Below are positions 1 through 9,600 of a DNA stretch of 64,000 bases, in pieces. Origin of the DNA: Ekhidna lutea (GTDB lineage Bacteria > Bacteroidota > Bacteroidia > Cytophagales > Cyclobacteriaceae). Below the pieces are notes generated by a model, which was not told where the DNA came from, ran no database searches, and saw nothing but the letters and a program-made list of their open reading frames with translations. The translations under genes and the position numbers were made by a program. Position 1 is the first letter of the stretch. Each line of letters opens with the position of its first letter. The stretch covers positions 434,001 to 498,000 of the forward strand of contig NZ_FZPD01000003.1 of assembly GCF_900188325.1 (NCBI RefSeq), in the 5' to 3' direction.

Positions 1-1
1 C

Positions 2-280
2 GTATTTCTTGGCAACTGGAGCTGTGAGAGTGCAGGTGACTATGCCAGTGGGACGAATCACACGTTACCAACCAATGGATACGCACGAAATTATAGTGGC
101 GTGTCTCTGGATAGTTTTGTTAAGAAAATTACGTTCCAGAAGCTCTCTAAGAAGGGCATTCAAAACCTCGGCCCTGCAATTGAAAAAATGGCAGAAGCGG
201 AGCAGTTGCAGGCACACAAGAATGCGGTGAGTTTGAGATTGAAGAAAATAAAAAAAGACCCTGAAACAAGTTCAGGGTGA
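2..280 (+). CDS. hisD: Histidinol dehydrogenase, C-terminal part (cut by window edge)
   Basis: Only the last 92 residues are present; the reading frame is open from base 2. The enzyme oxidises L-histidinol to histidine with two NAD+ (last two steps of the pathway). The visible part carries the family signature around [19 protein letters not shown], followed by [12 protein letters not shown] and the usual C-terminal helices. It is the first gene seen of a histidine operon running to 4889. Oddity: the last residues (KKDPETSSG) and the stop codon lie inside a dispersed palindromic repeat at 257-281, so the natural C-terminus seems to have been extended or replaced by repeat sequence. Confidence 0.95.
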   Translation, partial: VFLGNWSCESAGDYASGTNHTLPTNGYARNYSGVSLDSFVKKITFQKLSKKGIQNLGPAIEKMAEAEQLQAHKNAVSLRLKKIKKDPETSSG

Positions 281-320
281 CCATAAAATTGAAAGTCATG
301 CTGAATTTATTTCAGCATCT
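257..320. repeat. Pair of dispersed palindromic repeats between hisD and hisC-hisB
   Basis: Two imperfect palindromes of about 25 bases: 257-281 (core CCTGAAACAAGTTCAGG) and 295-320 (core GCTGAATTTATTTCAGC). The first supplies the hisD stop codon. Related copies occur at 1954-1978, 2011-2036, 17114-17139 and 19906-19945. They resemble intergenic palindromes that are common in Bacteroidota genomes; each could form a short RNA hairpin between cistrons. Confidence 0.8.
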
Positions 321-337
321 ATAAATAATTAAACAAG

Positions 338-1945
338 ATGTTTGATATAAATAAAATCACACGCGAAAATGTCAAAGCACTCAAACCATATTCGAGTGCA
401 CGAGACGAATTTGATGGAGTTGCAGAGGTATCATTAGATGCAAATGAAAATCCTTTTGGGTTTGGACTAAACCGCTACCCTGACGGAGCAATGAGTGGTT
501 TGAAAGCTGCCATCGCTAAGTATAGGAATGTAGAGATCCCTCGATTAATCTTCGGAAATGGAAGCGATGAATTAATTGACTTGCTTATTCGTGCCTTTTG
601 TGAGCCGGGTCAGGACAAAGTCATGATCTTTCCGCCAACTTTTGGTATGTATAAAGTGGCCGCTGATGTAAACGACGTAGAGGTGATTAGCGAACCATTG
701 ACTGATAATTTTCAAATAGATTTCGAGAGCCTGCAACCCAAGTTATTAGATGAAAATCTGAAGATCATTTTCATCTGTTCACCAAATAACCCAACGGGCA
801 ATTGTATTAACAAGGATACAATTCTATCAATCACCGCTGCTTTTTCCGGGTTGGTCGTGATTGATGAAGCTTATATTGATTTTGGAGAGGAAAGCTTGGT
901 GCAGGAAGATATTTCTAACCTGTTTATCCTACAGACATTTTCAAAAGCATTGGGACTGGCCGGGGCTAGACTGGGTATTGGTTTTGGATCATCTGAGGTG
1001 ATCAATGTGTTGAACAAAATCAAACCGCCATACAACGTCAATACATTGACGCAGGAAAAAGCAATTGATGTTTTGAATAGACCTGAGTTAATCAAGAAAC
1101 AGGTTACGATACTGATTGAAGAGCGAGAAAAGATGGAGCAAGAGCTAAAGGGCATTCCCTCAGTGAAAAAGATTTATCCTTCGGATGCCAATTTCTTACT
1201 GGTTGCTTTTGTAGATGCTCAAAAAACCTATGCAGATCTGATGGCAAAAGGTATTGTAGTTCGTGATCGTTCCGGTCAGGTGCCAAATACTTTAAGAATC
1301 ACGATAGGTATACCAACAGAAAATCAACGCCTGATTGCTGCTCTCAAAGAAGAGAAGTACGAAGAAAAGGGTAGAATTGGAAGGTGTGTTCGGGCCACCT
1401 CAGAAACGAAAATCAAGATTGAAGTCAATTTGGACGATCCTACCAAAACATCCATATCTACTGGTGTGGCATTCTTTGATCACATGCTCGATCAAATAGC
1501 AAGACATGGAGCAATTGGTCTCCATGTGGAGGTTGAAGGTGACATTCACATCGATACGCACCACACCATTGAGGATACAGCGTTGGCATTGGGCACAGCA
1601 TTCAACGATGCATTGAAGGATCGAAAAGGAATCGAACGATATGGATTCCTACTACCAATGGATGATTGCCTGGCTCAAGTGGCCATCGATTTTGGTGGGC
1701 GACCATGGCTGGAATGGGATGCTTCTTTTGATGCAACGCACGTAGGCGAAATGCCAACTGAGATGGCTTCTCACTTCTTTAAGTCATTCTCAGATACTGC
1801 CAGATGTAATTTGAATGTGAAAGCAGAGGGTGAGAACGATCACCATAAGATCGAGTCGATATTCAAAGCATTCGCGCGTGCCATTAAGATGGCGGTGAGA
1901 AAGGATGATAGTGGAGTGTTGCCATCAACAAAAGGAGTGTTATGA
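338..1945 (+). CDS. hisC: HisC-HisB fusion: histidinol-phosphate aminotransferase / imidazoleglycerol-phosphate dehydratase
   Basis: A 535-residue single frame. Residues 1-345 are a complete PLP aminotransferase HisC: SPNNPTG at 148-154, DEAY at 176-179, the PLP lysine in [13 protein letters not shown] at K203, and a C-terminal RITIG arginine segment. From about residue 350 the protein is a complete imidazoleglycerol-phosphate dehydratase: DHMLDQ at 381-386, HHTIED at 408-413, DHHKIES at 501-507, ending PSTKGVL. In this phylum HisB is normally a separate gene with an N-terminal HAD histidinol-phosphate phosphatase before the dehydratase; that phosphatase half is missing and the join is at the domain boundary. 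So steps 6 and 8 are on one chain, and the enzyme for step 9 is not in the window. No stop or frameshift separates the domains. Confidence 0.93.
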   Translation: MFDINKITRENVKALKPYSSARDEFDGVAEVSLDANENPFGFGLNRYPDGAMSGLKAAIAKYRNVEIPRLIFGNGSDELIDLLIRAFCEPGQDKVMIFPPTFGMYKVAADVNDVEVISEPLTDNFQIDFESLQPKLLDENLKIIFICSPNNPTGNCINKDTILSITAAFSGLVVIDEAYIDFGEESLVQEDISNLFILQTFSKALGLAGARLGIGFGSSEVINVLNKIKPPYNVNTLTQEKAIDVLNRPELIKKQVTILIEEREKMEQELKGIPSVKKIYPSDANFLLVAFVDAQKTYADLMAKGIVVRDRSGQVPNTLRITIGIPTENQRLIAALKEEKYEEKGRIGRCVRATSETKIKIEVNLDDPTKTSISTGVAFFDHMLDQIARHGAIGLHVEVEGDIHIDTHHTIEDTALALGTAFNDALKDRKGIERYGFLLPMDDCLAQVAIDFGGRPWLEWDASFDATHVGEMPTEMASHFFKSFSDTARCNLNVKAEGENDHHKIESIFKAFARAIKMAVRKDDSGVLPSTKGVL

Positions 1946-1953
1946 TTGAAAAG

Positions 1954-2036
1954 GATTCTGAAACAAGTTCAGAATGACTCCAGAAATTAAAATTTACTTT
2001 ATTTAAAACTGTCATGCTGAACTCGTTTCAGCATCT
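1954..2036. repeat. Pair of dispersed palindromic repeats between hisC-hisB and hisH
   Basis: Copies at 1954-1978 (core TCTGAAACAAGTTCAGA) and 2011-2036 (core GCTGAACTCGTTTCAGC) repeat the arrangement seen after hisD: one copy next to the upstream stop codon, the other just before the downstream start. Function unknown; hairpins between cistrons could affect operon mRNA stability (inference). Confidence 0.8.
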
Positions 2037-2045
2037 ATTTAGAAA

Positions 2046-2624
2046 ATGATTGCTATAGTTAAATACAACGCAGGTAATATCCGATCAGTGAAAAATGCGC
2101 TGGATCGGATTGGAGTGGAATCCGTGATTACGGATGATCCTGAGACATTGAATAGTGCTGAGAAAGTGATCTTCCCTGGTGTAGGTGAAGCAGGAACTGC
2201 TATGAGTTATCTGAAGGAAAGAGGTCTGGATGAAGTCATCATTTCTCTTAAGCAACCCTTTCTGGGAATTTGCTTAGGGATGCAACTCATGTGTTCTCAC
2301 TCGGAAGAGAAGGACACTACTTGCCTGGGCATTTTCAAAGAAAAAGTGAGGAAGTTTCCGTCAAAAGGGATTGTGCCACATATGGGTTGGAATGACTTCA
2401 CTAAAACAGAAGGTCCTCTTTTTGAAGGAATTACAACGACTGATAACATGTATTTTGTCCATAGCTATTACGCTGAAGTGGGAGAAGATACAGTTGGTGA
2501 GACTGACTATCTGGTGCCATTCACCTCTGCACTGCAAAAGGATAACTTTTATGGAGTGCAGTTCCACCCGGAGAAGTCAGCGGATGTGGGGCAAAAACTG
2601 TTGGAGAATTTTTTGAAATTATAA
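2046..2624 (+). CDS. hisH: Imidazole glycerol phosphate synthase, glutaminase subunit HisH
   Basis: 192 residues, normal length for the family. Class I glutamine amidotransferase: the nucleophile is C76 in GICLGMQLM, and the H174/E176 pair lies in QFHPEKS; the oxyanion region PGVGEAG is at 44-50. It releases ammonia from glutamine and passes it to HisF (3532-4287), with which it forms the heterodimer that makes IGP and AICAR. Third gene of the visible his operon; the start ATG follows the repeat at 2011-2036 by 9 bases. Confidence 0.97.
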   Translation: MIAIVKYNAGNIRSVKNALDRIGVESVITDDPETLNSAEKVIFPGVGEAGTAMSYLKERGLDEVIISLKQPFLGICLGMQLMCSHSEEKDTTCLGIFKEKVRKFPSKGIVPHMGWNDFTKTEGPLFEGITTTDNMYFVHSYYAEVGEDTVGETDYLVPFTSALQKDNFYGVQFHPEKSADVGQKLLENFLKL

Positions 2625-2705
2625 AAATATGATTGTCACATTGAGCCTGTCGAAATGGACATTGCAGGTTTCGAGAGCCTCAACCTTACATTCTAAAATA
2701 TTGAT

Positions 2706-3428
2706 ATGCGAATAATACCAGCCATAGACATCATCGAAGGAAAGTGCGTTCGTCTTTCTAAGGGAGATTACGCAACGAAGAAAATTTACAATGAAGACCC
2801 GCTTGAGGTTGCTAAGCAATTTGAAGATGCAGGTTTGCAGTACCTTCATTTAGTTGATCTGGATGGTGCGAAAGCCAAGCACATTGTAAACTGGAAGGTG
2901 TTGGAGAAACTGGCAACAAAAACACATCTGAAAATTGATTTTGGTGGAGGGATCAAGTCAGATGAAGATCTAAAGGTTGCTTTTGAAAGTGGAGCGAAAC
3001 AGATTACCGGAGGTAGCATCGCAGTAAAAGAACCGGTGAAATTCACCTCCTGGATTATGGCCTATGGTGCAGAAAAAATTATTCTTGGAGCAGATGCTAT
3101 GGACAGCAAAATTGCGGTATCTGGCTGGCAGGAAGAATCCGACCTTGAAATTGAAAGTTTCATTGAAGACTATGTGACCAAAGGAATTGAATATGTGATT
3201 TCTACGGATATCTCGAAAGATGGTATGCTGGAGGGTTCTTCGTTTGACCTTTATGAATCAATTCTAAAAAAACTACCAGAGTTGAAGCTGATTGCCAGTG
3301 GAGGAGTTAGTTCTATTGACGATTTAGTCAAGTTAAAAGAGCAAGGTTTGGAAGGAGCGATTGTGGGGAAAGCGATTTATGAGAATAGAATTAGTTTGAA
3401 GGAATTGGGGGAACTAACATCCCCCTAA
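2706..3428 (+). CDS. hisA: ProFAR isomerase HisA
   Basis: 240 residues, (beta/alpha)8 barrel. It isomerises the ProFAR intermediate to PRFAR, the substrate of HisF. Catalytic aspartates are D8 (IPAIDI) and D168 (STDISKDG), with D130 in LGADAMD at the same point as in HisF; the phosphate sites DFGGGI and ASGGVSS are seen. The last residues (LTSP) and stop codon come from the start of a CCCCCTAACCCCC repeat at 3418-3450, a second case in this operon of a repeat supplying the 3' end of a gene. Confidence 0.96.
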   Translation: MRIIPAIDIIEGKCVRLSKGDYATKKIYNEDPLEVAKQFEDAGLQYLHLVDLDGAKAKHIVNWKVLEKLATKTHLKIDFGGGIKSDEDLKVAFESGAKQITGGSIAVKEPVKFTSWIMAYGAEKIILGADAMDSKIAVSGWQEESDLEIESFIEDYVTKGIEYVISTDISKDGMLEGSSFDLYESILKKLPELKLIASGGVSSIDDLVKLKEQGLEGAIVGKAIYENRISLKELGELTSP

Positions 3429-3505
3429 CCCCCTTCAAAGGGGGATTCACATCTTATTTAGTTCAGAAATATCCCCCTGCCTGCTGCAGGCAGGCTTCAG
3501 GGGAT
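3418..3505. repeat. Palindromic CCCCCTTCAAAGGGGG-type repeats between hisA and hisF
   Basis: The spacer has a near-perfect palindrome CCCCCTTCAAAGGGGG (about 3431-3446) and a second C-rich stretch with nested palindrome CCTGCCTGCTGCAGGCAGG (about 3477-3495) followed by CTTCAGGGGATTATAGGGG. The same wording (ATTCCCCCTTTGAAGGGGG) recurs at about 14090, 19661, 20564 and 24979, marking a dispersed family. Confidence 0.75.
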
Positions 3506-3531
3506 TATAGGGGTGTTTTATTAGGAAAAAA

Positions 3532-4287
3532 ATGTTAAAAAAACGAATCATACCGTGCTTAGACATCAAAGACGGACAAACCGTAAAGGGTGTCAACTTT
3601 GTGGACATCCGTGGTGCCGGAGATCCAATCGAGCTGGCGAAACGCTATGTGAAAGAGGGTGCTGATGAGTTGGTGTTTCTGGACATCACAGCGACGGTCG
3701 ATGAACGGAAGACCTTTGCAGCTTTGGTGGAAGAAATTGCGCATGAAATCAATATTCCATTCACCGTAGGTGGTGGCATCTCATCTGTAGAAGATGCCGA
3801 TGTATTGGTGAAAGCGGGTGCCGACAAGGTAAGCATTAACTCTGCGGCTGTCAGAAGACCTCAATTAGTCAAAGAAATCGCTGATGAATTTGGGAGTCAG
3901 TTTGTGGTAGTGGCCATAGATGCAGGTCTGGTAGATGGTGAGTGGAAAGTATTTGTAAAAGGAGGGCGTGAGGCCACAGAGCTGGATGTTTATGATTGGG
4001 CCAAACAGGTGGAAGCCTTAGGAGCGGGAGAAATATTATTGACTTCCATGGCCAATGATGGCACTAAGAATGGGTTTGCTTTGGAGCTGACCGGAAAGTT
4101 AGCAGCTGATTTAAATATCCCTGTCATTGCATCAGGTGGAGCAGGAAGTAAAGCACATTTCGCAGAGGTGTTTGAAAAAACAAAAGCAACAGGTGCTCTG
4201 GCAGCCAGTGTGTTTCATTTTGGGGAGATACCGATACCAGAATTGAAGACCTTTTTAAGAAATAAGAAGTTAGAAGTTAGAATATGA
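3532..4287 (+). CDS. hisF: Imidazole glycerol phosphate synthase, cyclase subunit HisF
   Basis: 251 residues, (beta/alpha)8 barrel paralogous to HisA. Catalytic D11 (IPCLDIKDG) and D130 (VVAIDAG) are both present; phosphate-binding VGGGIS at 79-84 and ASGGAGS near 200. Together with HisH it converts PRFAR to imidazole glycerol phosphate and AICAR. It follows HisA after a repeat-bearing spacer of 103 bases and precedes hisIE by 23 bases. Confidence 0.97.
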   Translation: MLKKRIIPCLDIKDGQTVKGVNFVDIRGAGDPIELAKRYVKEGADELVFLDITATVDERKTFAALVEEIAHEINIPFTVGGGISSVEDADVLVKAGADKVSINSAAVRRPQLVKEIADEFGSQFVVVAIDAGLVDGEWKVFVKGGREATELDVYDWAKQVEALGAGEILLTSMANDGTKNGFALELTGKLAADLNIPVIASGGAGSKAHFAEVFEKTKATGALAASVFHFGEIPIPELKTFLRNKKLEVRI

Positions 4288-4310
4288 CCTGATTTAGAAA
4301 CAGAAATCGA

Positions 4311-4889
4311 ATGAAACAACAAGAATTGATACCAGCAATCATTCAACATGCTGAAACCAACCAGGTACTTATGCTTGGCTACATGAACGATGAATCGCTT
4401 GCGAAAACCAAAGAAGAAGGTAAAGTCACTTTTTACAGTCGATCAAAGAAGCGACTCTGGACGAAGGGCGAGACTTCAGGTAATTTTCTGAATGTTACGA
4501 GCATCCAGGAAGACTGTGATAACGATACCTATCTGATCAAAGTGATTCCTGAAGGAGACACCTGTCACAAGGGAACTTATACCTGCTTTAGAGAAAAAGA
4601 GCCAACCGGTTTCTTACATGAGTTGCAAGGGGTAATCCAGTCAAGAAAAGACAACCCATCTGAAAAGTCATACACCACAGAGCTTTTCCAAAAGGGAACC
4701 AAGAAGATTGCCCAAAAAGTGGGCGAAGAAGCAACAGAAGTAATCCTGGAAGCAATGGATGGAAAGAAAGATTTGCTGATCGAGGAGTCTTCGGATTTAC
4801 TATATCACTTTCTTGTATTGCTAGCGGATCAGGGATTAAAGCTGGAGGATGTGGAGGCTAAATTGATGGAGCGGCATTTGAAGAAGTGA
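4311..4889 (+). CDS. hisI: Bifunctional phosphoribosyl-AMP cyclohydrolase / phosphoribosyl-ATP pyrophosphohydrolase
   Basis: 192 residues. Residues 1 to about 105 are the PRA-CH domain (LMLGYMNDES, FYSRSKKRLWTKGETSGN, then metal-binding DCDND and the cysteines of GDTCHKGTYTC). Residues from about 108 are the PRA-PH domain (KSYTTELF, EEATEVILEA, DLLYHFLVLLA). It performs steps 2 and 3 of histidine synthesis. Last gene of the operon; the next gene is convergent with its stop only 4 bases away. Also called hisIE. Confidence 0.96.
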   Translation: MKQQELIPAIIQHAETNQVLMLGYMNDESLAKTKEEGKVTFYSRSKKRLWTKGETSGNFLNVTSIQEDCDNDTYLIKVIPEGDTCHKGTYTCFREKEPTGFLHELQGVIQSRKDNPSEKSYTTELFQKGTKKIAQKVGEEATEVILEAMDGKKDLLIEESSDLLYHFLVLLADQGLKLEDVEAKLMERHLKK

Positions 4890-4892
4890 GGT

Positions 4893-5306
4893 TTACTTCT
4901 TAGGAGAATTCTTCAAAAATTGATCTAGTGATTGTTTTAATTCTTCTTGTTCTTTGATCAAATCGCTGGAAATCGAGACAACTTCACCTGACTTAAGATG
5001 TATCTTCCAAACAACAGTTTCGATTCCTTTGGTGAAAGATGTTTTTCGTTGATGTTTAACTATATCCCTTTTATTGATCCAATGACTCTTTTTTAGGTTC
5101 TTGATGCCTATTTCTTGATCTTTGATGATAATGGTGGTAAAACTTAACACCAATGCCAGGGTCAAAAAAGCCCCGATGGCTATTAATATCCAGATTAGAA
5201 CTGAAAGATCTTCCCGGCTTCTCAGGATCAAGGCGGTTCCAAAGAATAGCACAGGGATGAAGATCATCAATGTATTTGACCTAAAAACTTCGTTTGGATT
5301 TGCCAT
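4893..5306 (-). CDS. Small membrane protein with two N-terminal TM segments and a PH-like tail
   Basis: 137 residues, unrecognised. Two hydrophobic segments (about residues 12-28 and 37-61) are followed by a soluble beta-rich stretch with the pattern SGEVVSISSDL, which looks like the PH-like fold of bacterial two-TM proteins (inference). A protein of the same build is encoded at 33719-34189. The stop codon is 4 bases from the hisIE stop, so the genes converge. No neighbours suggest a role. Confidence 0.7.
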   Translation of the reverse strand: MANPNEVFRSNTLMIFIPVLFFGTALILRSREDLSVLIWILIAIGAFLTLALVLSFTTIIIKDQEIGIKNLKKSHWINKRDIVKHQRKTSFTKGIETVVWKIHLKSGEVVSISSDLIKEQEELKQSLDQFLKNSPKK

Positions 5307-5380
5307 AGCTACTTCTAAAAAACTTAAATGTAAGATTGAAGAATAACTTTGTAAATAAATATTTCAGGTTGCACCCAAAT

Positions 5381-5405
5381 AAAAAGCCGTCCTCCTCAGG
5401 ACGGC
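5381..5405 (-). terminator. Rho-independent terminator of the 5472-6410 gene
   Basis: Read on the minus strand, a perfect 7-bp stem GGCCGTCC/GGACGGC-type hairpin (arms GCCGTCC and GGACGGC, 6-base loop) is followed by TTTTTATTT. It lies about 65 bases past the stop codon of the secreted-protein gene transcribed in this direction. Confidence 0.8.
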
Positions 5406-5471
5406 CAACCAGCTATGGAAATATGAATCACCACGATTCACATTTTGTTATTTTACCAATGTAGCATTCTC

Positions 5472-6410
5472 CTATTTATTGAAATACCCAAACATCTCGC
5501 TTAGCGCCTGATTGTTGAACTCCTTCATTGTTCCGGTTGTGGTTGCAACATATTTGTCTTTATCACATTTCGCCTCATGAGTAAAGTCGTTGGATGAGTG
5601 TGTCAGGAAACCGCTATAGGTAGGCTTAGTAGCCATTGAAAATGCTTTTAGTTTTTCTCCCTCGTTTTCGAAAACACCTTCAAATTCAGGCATTTTCTTT
5701 GGGGTGTAATTAATTGCTATCATTTTGCCCGCCCAGGCATTCAATACACATGATGGCATTTTCAACCCAATATTTCCCTTCACACTGGAAGTGCCCAAAA
5801 CAGAACTTTGACTGGCATTCAGATCAATGGCAGAAAACGTATAATCTGCTGTTAATACCATTACATCGTCCATTTCTTTTAGCAACCTCATTGGGGCACC
5901 AACCACCTGTTTCTCTTTTCCCGAATTGGATATTCCTTTTACATAGTATTGAAATCCCTCTGGGGTAACTTTTAAATAACCTGGGTTCTGATCCTCGTTG
6001 ATATTTGCTCCCATTAATTCATATTCTTCAAAATATTTTAAGTCTCCAATGTCATTGACAGTTAGCACTTCAAAACCTTGACTTTTAAATGCATTGACAA
6101 AGTCATTATAAACTGTATTTGTGATTTGTTGAAGATCTGGCGCATCAATACCAGTTACAGCAACATTCATACTTGCACTGGAAGATCCTTTACGTGAATT
6201 AGTGGTGGTTTTAGATACTGCTTTAGCATCTGCAGTCATTTGAAAATTGACATTAAACTCCTTGATGTAAACCTTCCTTGGGAATTTTTTCAGATTCTTT
6301 TCTCCGTATCCATTGGATTTAAGTTCCAATTCTTGAGCACTTGAAAAATGCATGAGTAATAAAGCAGCGCAAAGGAGCAACAGGCTTTTTAAATTATCTG
6401 GCGTTTTCAT
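5472..6410 (-). CDS. Secreted protein of unknown function
   Basis: 312 residues with a clear signal peptide (hydrophobic LLLLCAALLLMHFSSAQ, cleavage likely near residue 25). The body has no motif I can name; it contains VTGIDAPDLQQITNTVYNDF, consistent with a periplasmic domain of the type that binds nucleotide- or lipid-like ligands, but I do not assign a function. A rho-independent terminator follows it. It is divergent from the sensor kinase at 6601 with about 190 bases between the starts, enough for both promoters. Confidence 0.75.
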   Translation of the reverse strand: MKTPDNLKSLLLLCAALLLMHFSSAQELELKSNGYGEKNLKKFPRKVYIKEFNVNFQMTADAKAVSKTTTNSRKGSSSASMNVAVTGIDAPDLQQITNTVYNDFVNAFKSQGFEVLTVNDIGDLKYFEEYELMGANINEDQNPGYLKVTPEGFQYYVKGISNSGKEKQVVGAPMRLLKEMDDVMVLTADYTFSAIDLNASQSSVLGTSSVKGNIGLKMPSCVLNAWAGKMIAINYTPKKMPEFEGVFENEGEKLKAFSMATKPTYSGFLTHSSNDFTHEAKCDKDKYVATTTGTMKEFNNQALSEMFGYFNK

Positions 6411-6600
6411 GATTAATGATTTAGTGGTAAATGATATTGGGTTTTCTTTCCGCTAAATGACTGATTGGGCTCCATGTGTAATTGATTTGTTAATGAAACC
6501 ATCGAATTCACTTGAGGAATTTTATAGACTAAGTTCAGTTTATACTCTATAAACTTTATAGGGCATATGCCGTATTTTATCTGGTTTTGTACTTTTAAGT

Positions 6601-9567
6601 ATGAGATCATGCCTTCTCATTGCATTTATTTTGCTGACGAGTGCTTCCATAGCGCAATATCGGTTTGACCATTTGACAGTCAATGATGGGTTGGCGCAAA
6701 ACTCAATAAACGATATATACCAGGACTCAGAAGGGTTCATGTGGTTTGCTACTCAAGATGGGCTAAGCAGGTACGATGGATACACCTTTGTGAATTATAC
6801 GCCTGATGGGCTACTTCCTGTTGCTGATAATTTTTTATGGGATATAGTAGAAGATAAAAATGGCAACATTTGGAGCGCATCTCGTGATGGAGTCACACGA
6901 CTCAATTGGAAGGAGAATAAGGTCACTCACTTTAAAGTTTCACGCTCTAGTAATATCTCCAGATCTCAAAATCAATCAAGCGGTTTATTCTCAACGAGGG
7001 AACAAATGATTTTGTCCTTTATGGATGGCACGTATAGAATTCCACAGTCTCTATTTCCGGATTCTGTGCAGGTCATTTTAACAGATGAATATTTGTATTA
7101 TGAGGATCAATCAATTTTAGGGTTTGCACAGGTTGAAGGCGAGGAAATATTAATAACGCCAACTGAAGTAATTCAAAAAAATCAAAGATTGGCTTTTCCG
7201 GAGGGACATTTCAAGTCACTTCAATACAAGGACTTTCTTTTATTTGATGATTTATATTGGATAGCTACAAACAATGGGATTCTTACTTCAGGATCTTCTT
7301 TTGAAGGATTTAATTTAGTCGAGTCAACTGTTGGGTATGCTATCACTTCCCTTTCGCTTGGCCCTGACAAGGTAAATCTGTGGGTTGGTACAGATAAGGG
7401 AATCCTGATTCTAGACCCAAAATCCAGGAAAATCATAGGTCATATTCTTGCAGGATCAGAAAATGACGATTTAAGCACCAATAATATTTCTGAGGTATTC
7501 GAATCGAAAGATGGATTGACATGGATTGGTACTGCAAATGGGGGTCTAAATATTTATGATAGCCAAAAAGACAGATTTAGATGCTTGACAAAGAGGCATA
7601 TTCCTATTACCCCTCCTATATGGTCAATTTTTAAAACTGATGAAGAGCTGCTTCTGGGAGTGGATAATGGACTATATCGAATTGAATTGACAGGAGATGA
7701 AAACGCAGTAAAACTCCCCATTCTTTCAAAAGCCAAAAAGATATCACACTCATATTTAGATACTCGAATTACTGCTGTCACGAAGCTGGAAGCGGATAAA
7801 TTTTTGATCGGTACTTTCAATGGTAAGCTTGGGGTTTTAGACGGAGATAGAGTCAAAATGATTCCATTAACTCTTAAAGAAGGAAGCGTCATTACTGATA
7901 TTGAAATCACAAAAAATGCAGTTTGGGTTACAACCTATCAAGGGATAATCAAATTAGATAGGGAGTTAAATCAAACAGGTTTCGATGCAATGAAAGAATT
8001 CGATCTTCCAACTAATTACTTCCTATCTGTTTTCCAAAGTGATGATGAGACCCTGTGGTTTGCTGGGAATACCGGTTTTTTTTCTTTTTCAGAAGAAAAA
8101 GGGGGCAGAAAGTATCCATACAATGAAAGCAATCTCGAAAAAAGCCCGGCCTTCAATTTTATCACCGGTTTTTTTGAAGATGTAAATGGAAGAATATGGA
8201 TTTCCACATTTGGAGGGGGTGTCAGCAGACTTGACAGAAATACAGATACTTTTAAACATTTTCAGAAGAAGGATGGCTTGAGCAATAATGTCTGTTCAGC
8301 AATTGAAGGGAATGACAAATATGTTTTTGTAAGCACAAATAATGGAATCAATAGAATTGACATTGAGTCGGGAGAAATAACTGGATATTGTCGGGCTGAT
8401 GGTTTAATTGATGATGAATTTGCAATATGTTCATCCTTTTCAGATCAGGATGAATTCTATTTTGGAGGCGTGTCAGGTCTTTCAATATTTAATTCAAAGG
8501 ATCTCGAAAAGAATAATACGATCCCAAAGCCTGTCATTACCAATTTAGCTGTCAACTATAAGGATCAGCCTTTGGCTAGATTATCAGCTGCTGAATTAGA
8601 TTTATTTCCAGAGGATAAAATTTTCAGTTTCGAATTTTCACCTCTCACTTTTCGCAAAAGGAACCAGCTCGAGTATGAATATAAGATGTCCGGATTTGAT
8701 AATCAATGGGTCTTAGTTCCTGCTTCTCAACGTATAGCCACTTATTCTCTACCTCCCAATAGCTATGAATTTCAGGTCAGAACAGTAGATGGCAATAGCC
8801 GGAGCGAAATTACCAGGCTGTCAATCGTAGTGCATCCGGCGTTCTATCAGACCTGGTGGTTCATTACTTTATCTCTAATCGTTGTTATTCTGCTAATCAT
8901 TTTTGTGGTAAGATATTACTCGCATCAATCACTAAAGGAGCGATTGAGAAAACTCGAAATTCAACAGAAAATACAGTCAGAACGGGAAAGAATTAGTCGT
9001 GATCTACATGACAATGTTGGATCACAGATTACTTATATCGCAAGTTCCATTGATCATCTTTCAGGAAATGGTTCTTCGGACGATTTGAAAGAACTGGGAG
9101 AATATGCCCGTGATACGATGCGACAGCTTCGTGAGACGATTTGGGTTATTAATCATGATGAGGTGACGTTGGATGAGTTAAAATCAAAGGTGATAGAATA
9201 TTTGGCTGATGTTTTACAATTTCACTCTCAAATCGTGCATGAAGTCAATTTTGAATCATCTGATCTCAAGCTTAAACCTTCAGATGCAATTAACTTATTT
9301 CGCATAATCCAGGAAGCGGTTAACAATATCATTAAACACGCAAAAGCTTCTAAAATTGAAATACAATTAAATCTTAATGAAGGTAATCAGCTAATTATTG
9401 CGGATAATGGAGTAGGGTTTATTGGCAATTCAAAGGACGGGCATTTTGGTTTGATAAATATGAAGGGTCGGGCAGCAGAGTTGGGAGCGGATTTTCAATT
9501 GATCACCAAACCAAAGGCCGGGACCACTATTAAGATAAGTGGATTTCAAATAGGTCAAATGACGTAG
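6601..9567 (+). CDS. Two-component sensor: propeller / Y_Y_Y / histidine kinase (NarX-type)
   Basis: 988 residues. Signal peptide at 1-18 (LLIAFILLTSASIAQ), then a periplasmic double beta-propeller built of Reg_prop repeats (e.g. DSEGFMWFATQDGLSRYDG near 40, DVNGRIWISTFGGG near 525), a Y_Y_Y immunoglobulin-like domain (about 690-735), one TM helix (about 754-775), a HisKA_3 dimerisation domain with phospho-acceptor H803 in SRDLHDNVGSQ, and a HATPase_c domain (ADNGVGF, HFGLINMKGRA). This is the membrane architecture of Bacteroidota sugar-response and stress sensors without the fused regulator. Its partner is the LuxR-type regulator 33 bases downstream. The ligand is unknown. Confidence 0.92.
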   Translation: MRSCLLIAFILLTSASIAQYRFDHLTVNDGLAQNSINDIYQDSEGFMWFATQDGLSRYDGYTFVNYTPDGLLPVADNFLWDIVEDKNGNIWSASRDGVTRLNWKENKVTHFKVSRSSNISRSQNQSSGLFSTREQMILSFMDGTYRIPQSLFPDSVQVILTDEYLYYEDQSILGFAQVEGEEILITPTEVIQKNQRLAFPEGHFKSLQYKDFLLFDDLYWIATNNGILTSGSSFEGFNLVESTVGYAITSLSLGPDKVNLWVGTDKGILILDPKSRKIIGHILAGSENDDLSTNNISEVFESKDGLTWIGTANGGLNIYDSQKDRFRCLTKRHIPITPPIWSIFKTDEELLLGVDNGLYRIELTGDENAVKLPILSKAKKISHSYLDTRITAVTKLEADKFLIGTFNGKLGVLDGDRVKMIPLTLKEGSVITDIEITKNAVWVTTYQGIIKLDRELNQTGFDAMKEFDLPTNYFLSVFQSDDETLWFAGNTGFFSFSEEKGGRKYPYNESNLEKSPAFNFITGFFEDVNGRIWISTFGGGVSRLDRNTDTFKHFQKKDGLSNNVCSAIEGNDKYVFVSTNNGINRIDIESGEITGYCRADGLIDDEFAICSSFSDQDEFYFGGVSGLSIFNSKDLEKNNTIPKPVITNLAVNYKDQPLARLSAAELDLFPEDKIFSFEFSPLTFRKRNQLEYEYKMSGFDNQWVLVPASQRIATYSLPPNSYEFQVRTVDGNSRSEITRLSIVVHPAFYQTWWFITLSLIVVILLIIFVVRYYSHQSLKERLRKLEIQQKIQSERERISRDLHDNVGSQITYIASSIDHLSGNGSSDDLKELGEYARDTMRQLRETIWVINHDEVTLDELKSKVIEYLADVLQFHSQIVHEVNFESSDLKLKPSDAINLFRIIQEAVNNIIKHAKASKIEIQLNLNEGNQLIIADNGVGFIGNSKDGHFGLINMKGRAAELGADFQLITKPKAGTTIKISGFQIGQMT

Positions 9568-9600
9568 AAGCATGTTTATCAGATGGTCTATTTTTAACTA

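Noticed and set aside
1370-1400. Separate start codon for an independent hisB inside the fused frame
   Set aside because: There is no ATG with suitable spacing at the junction, and both domains are in one uninterrupted frame; an internal GTG start cannot be excluded but is not needed.
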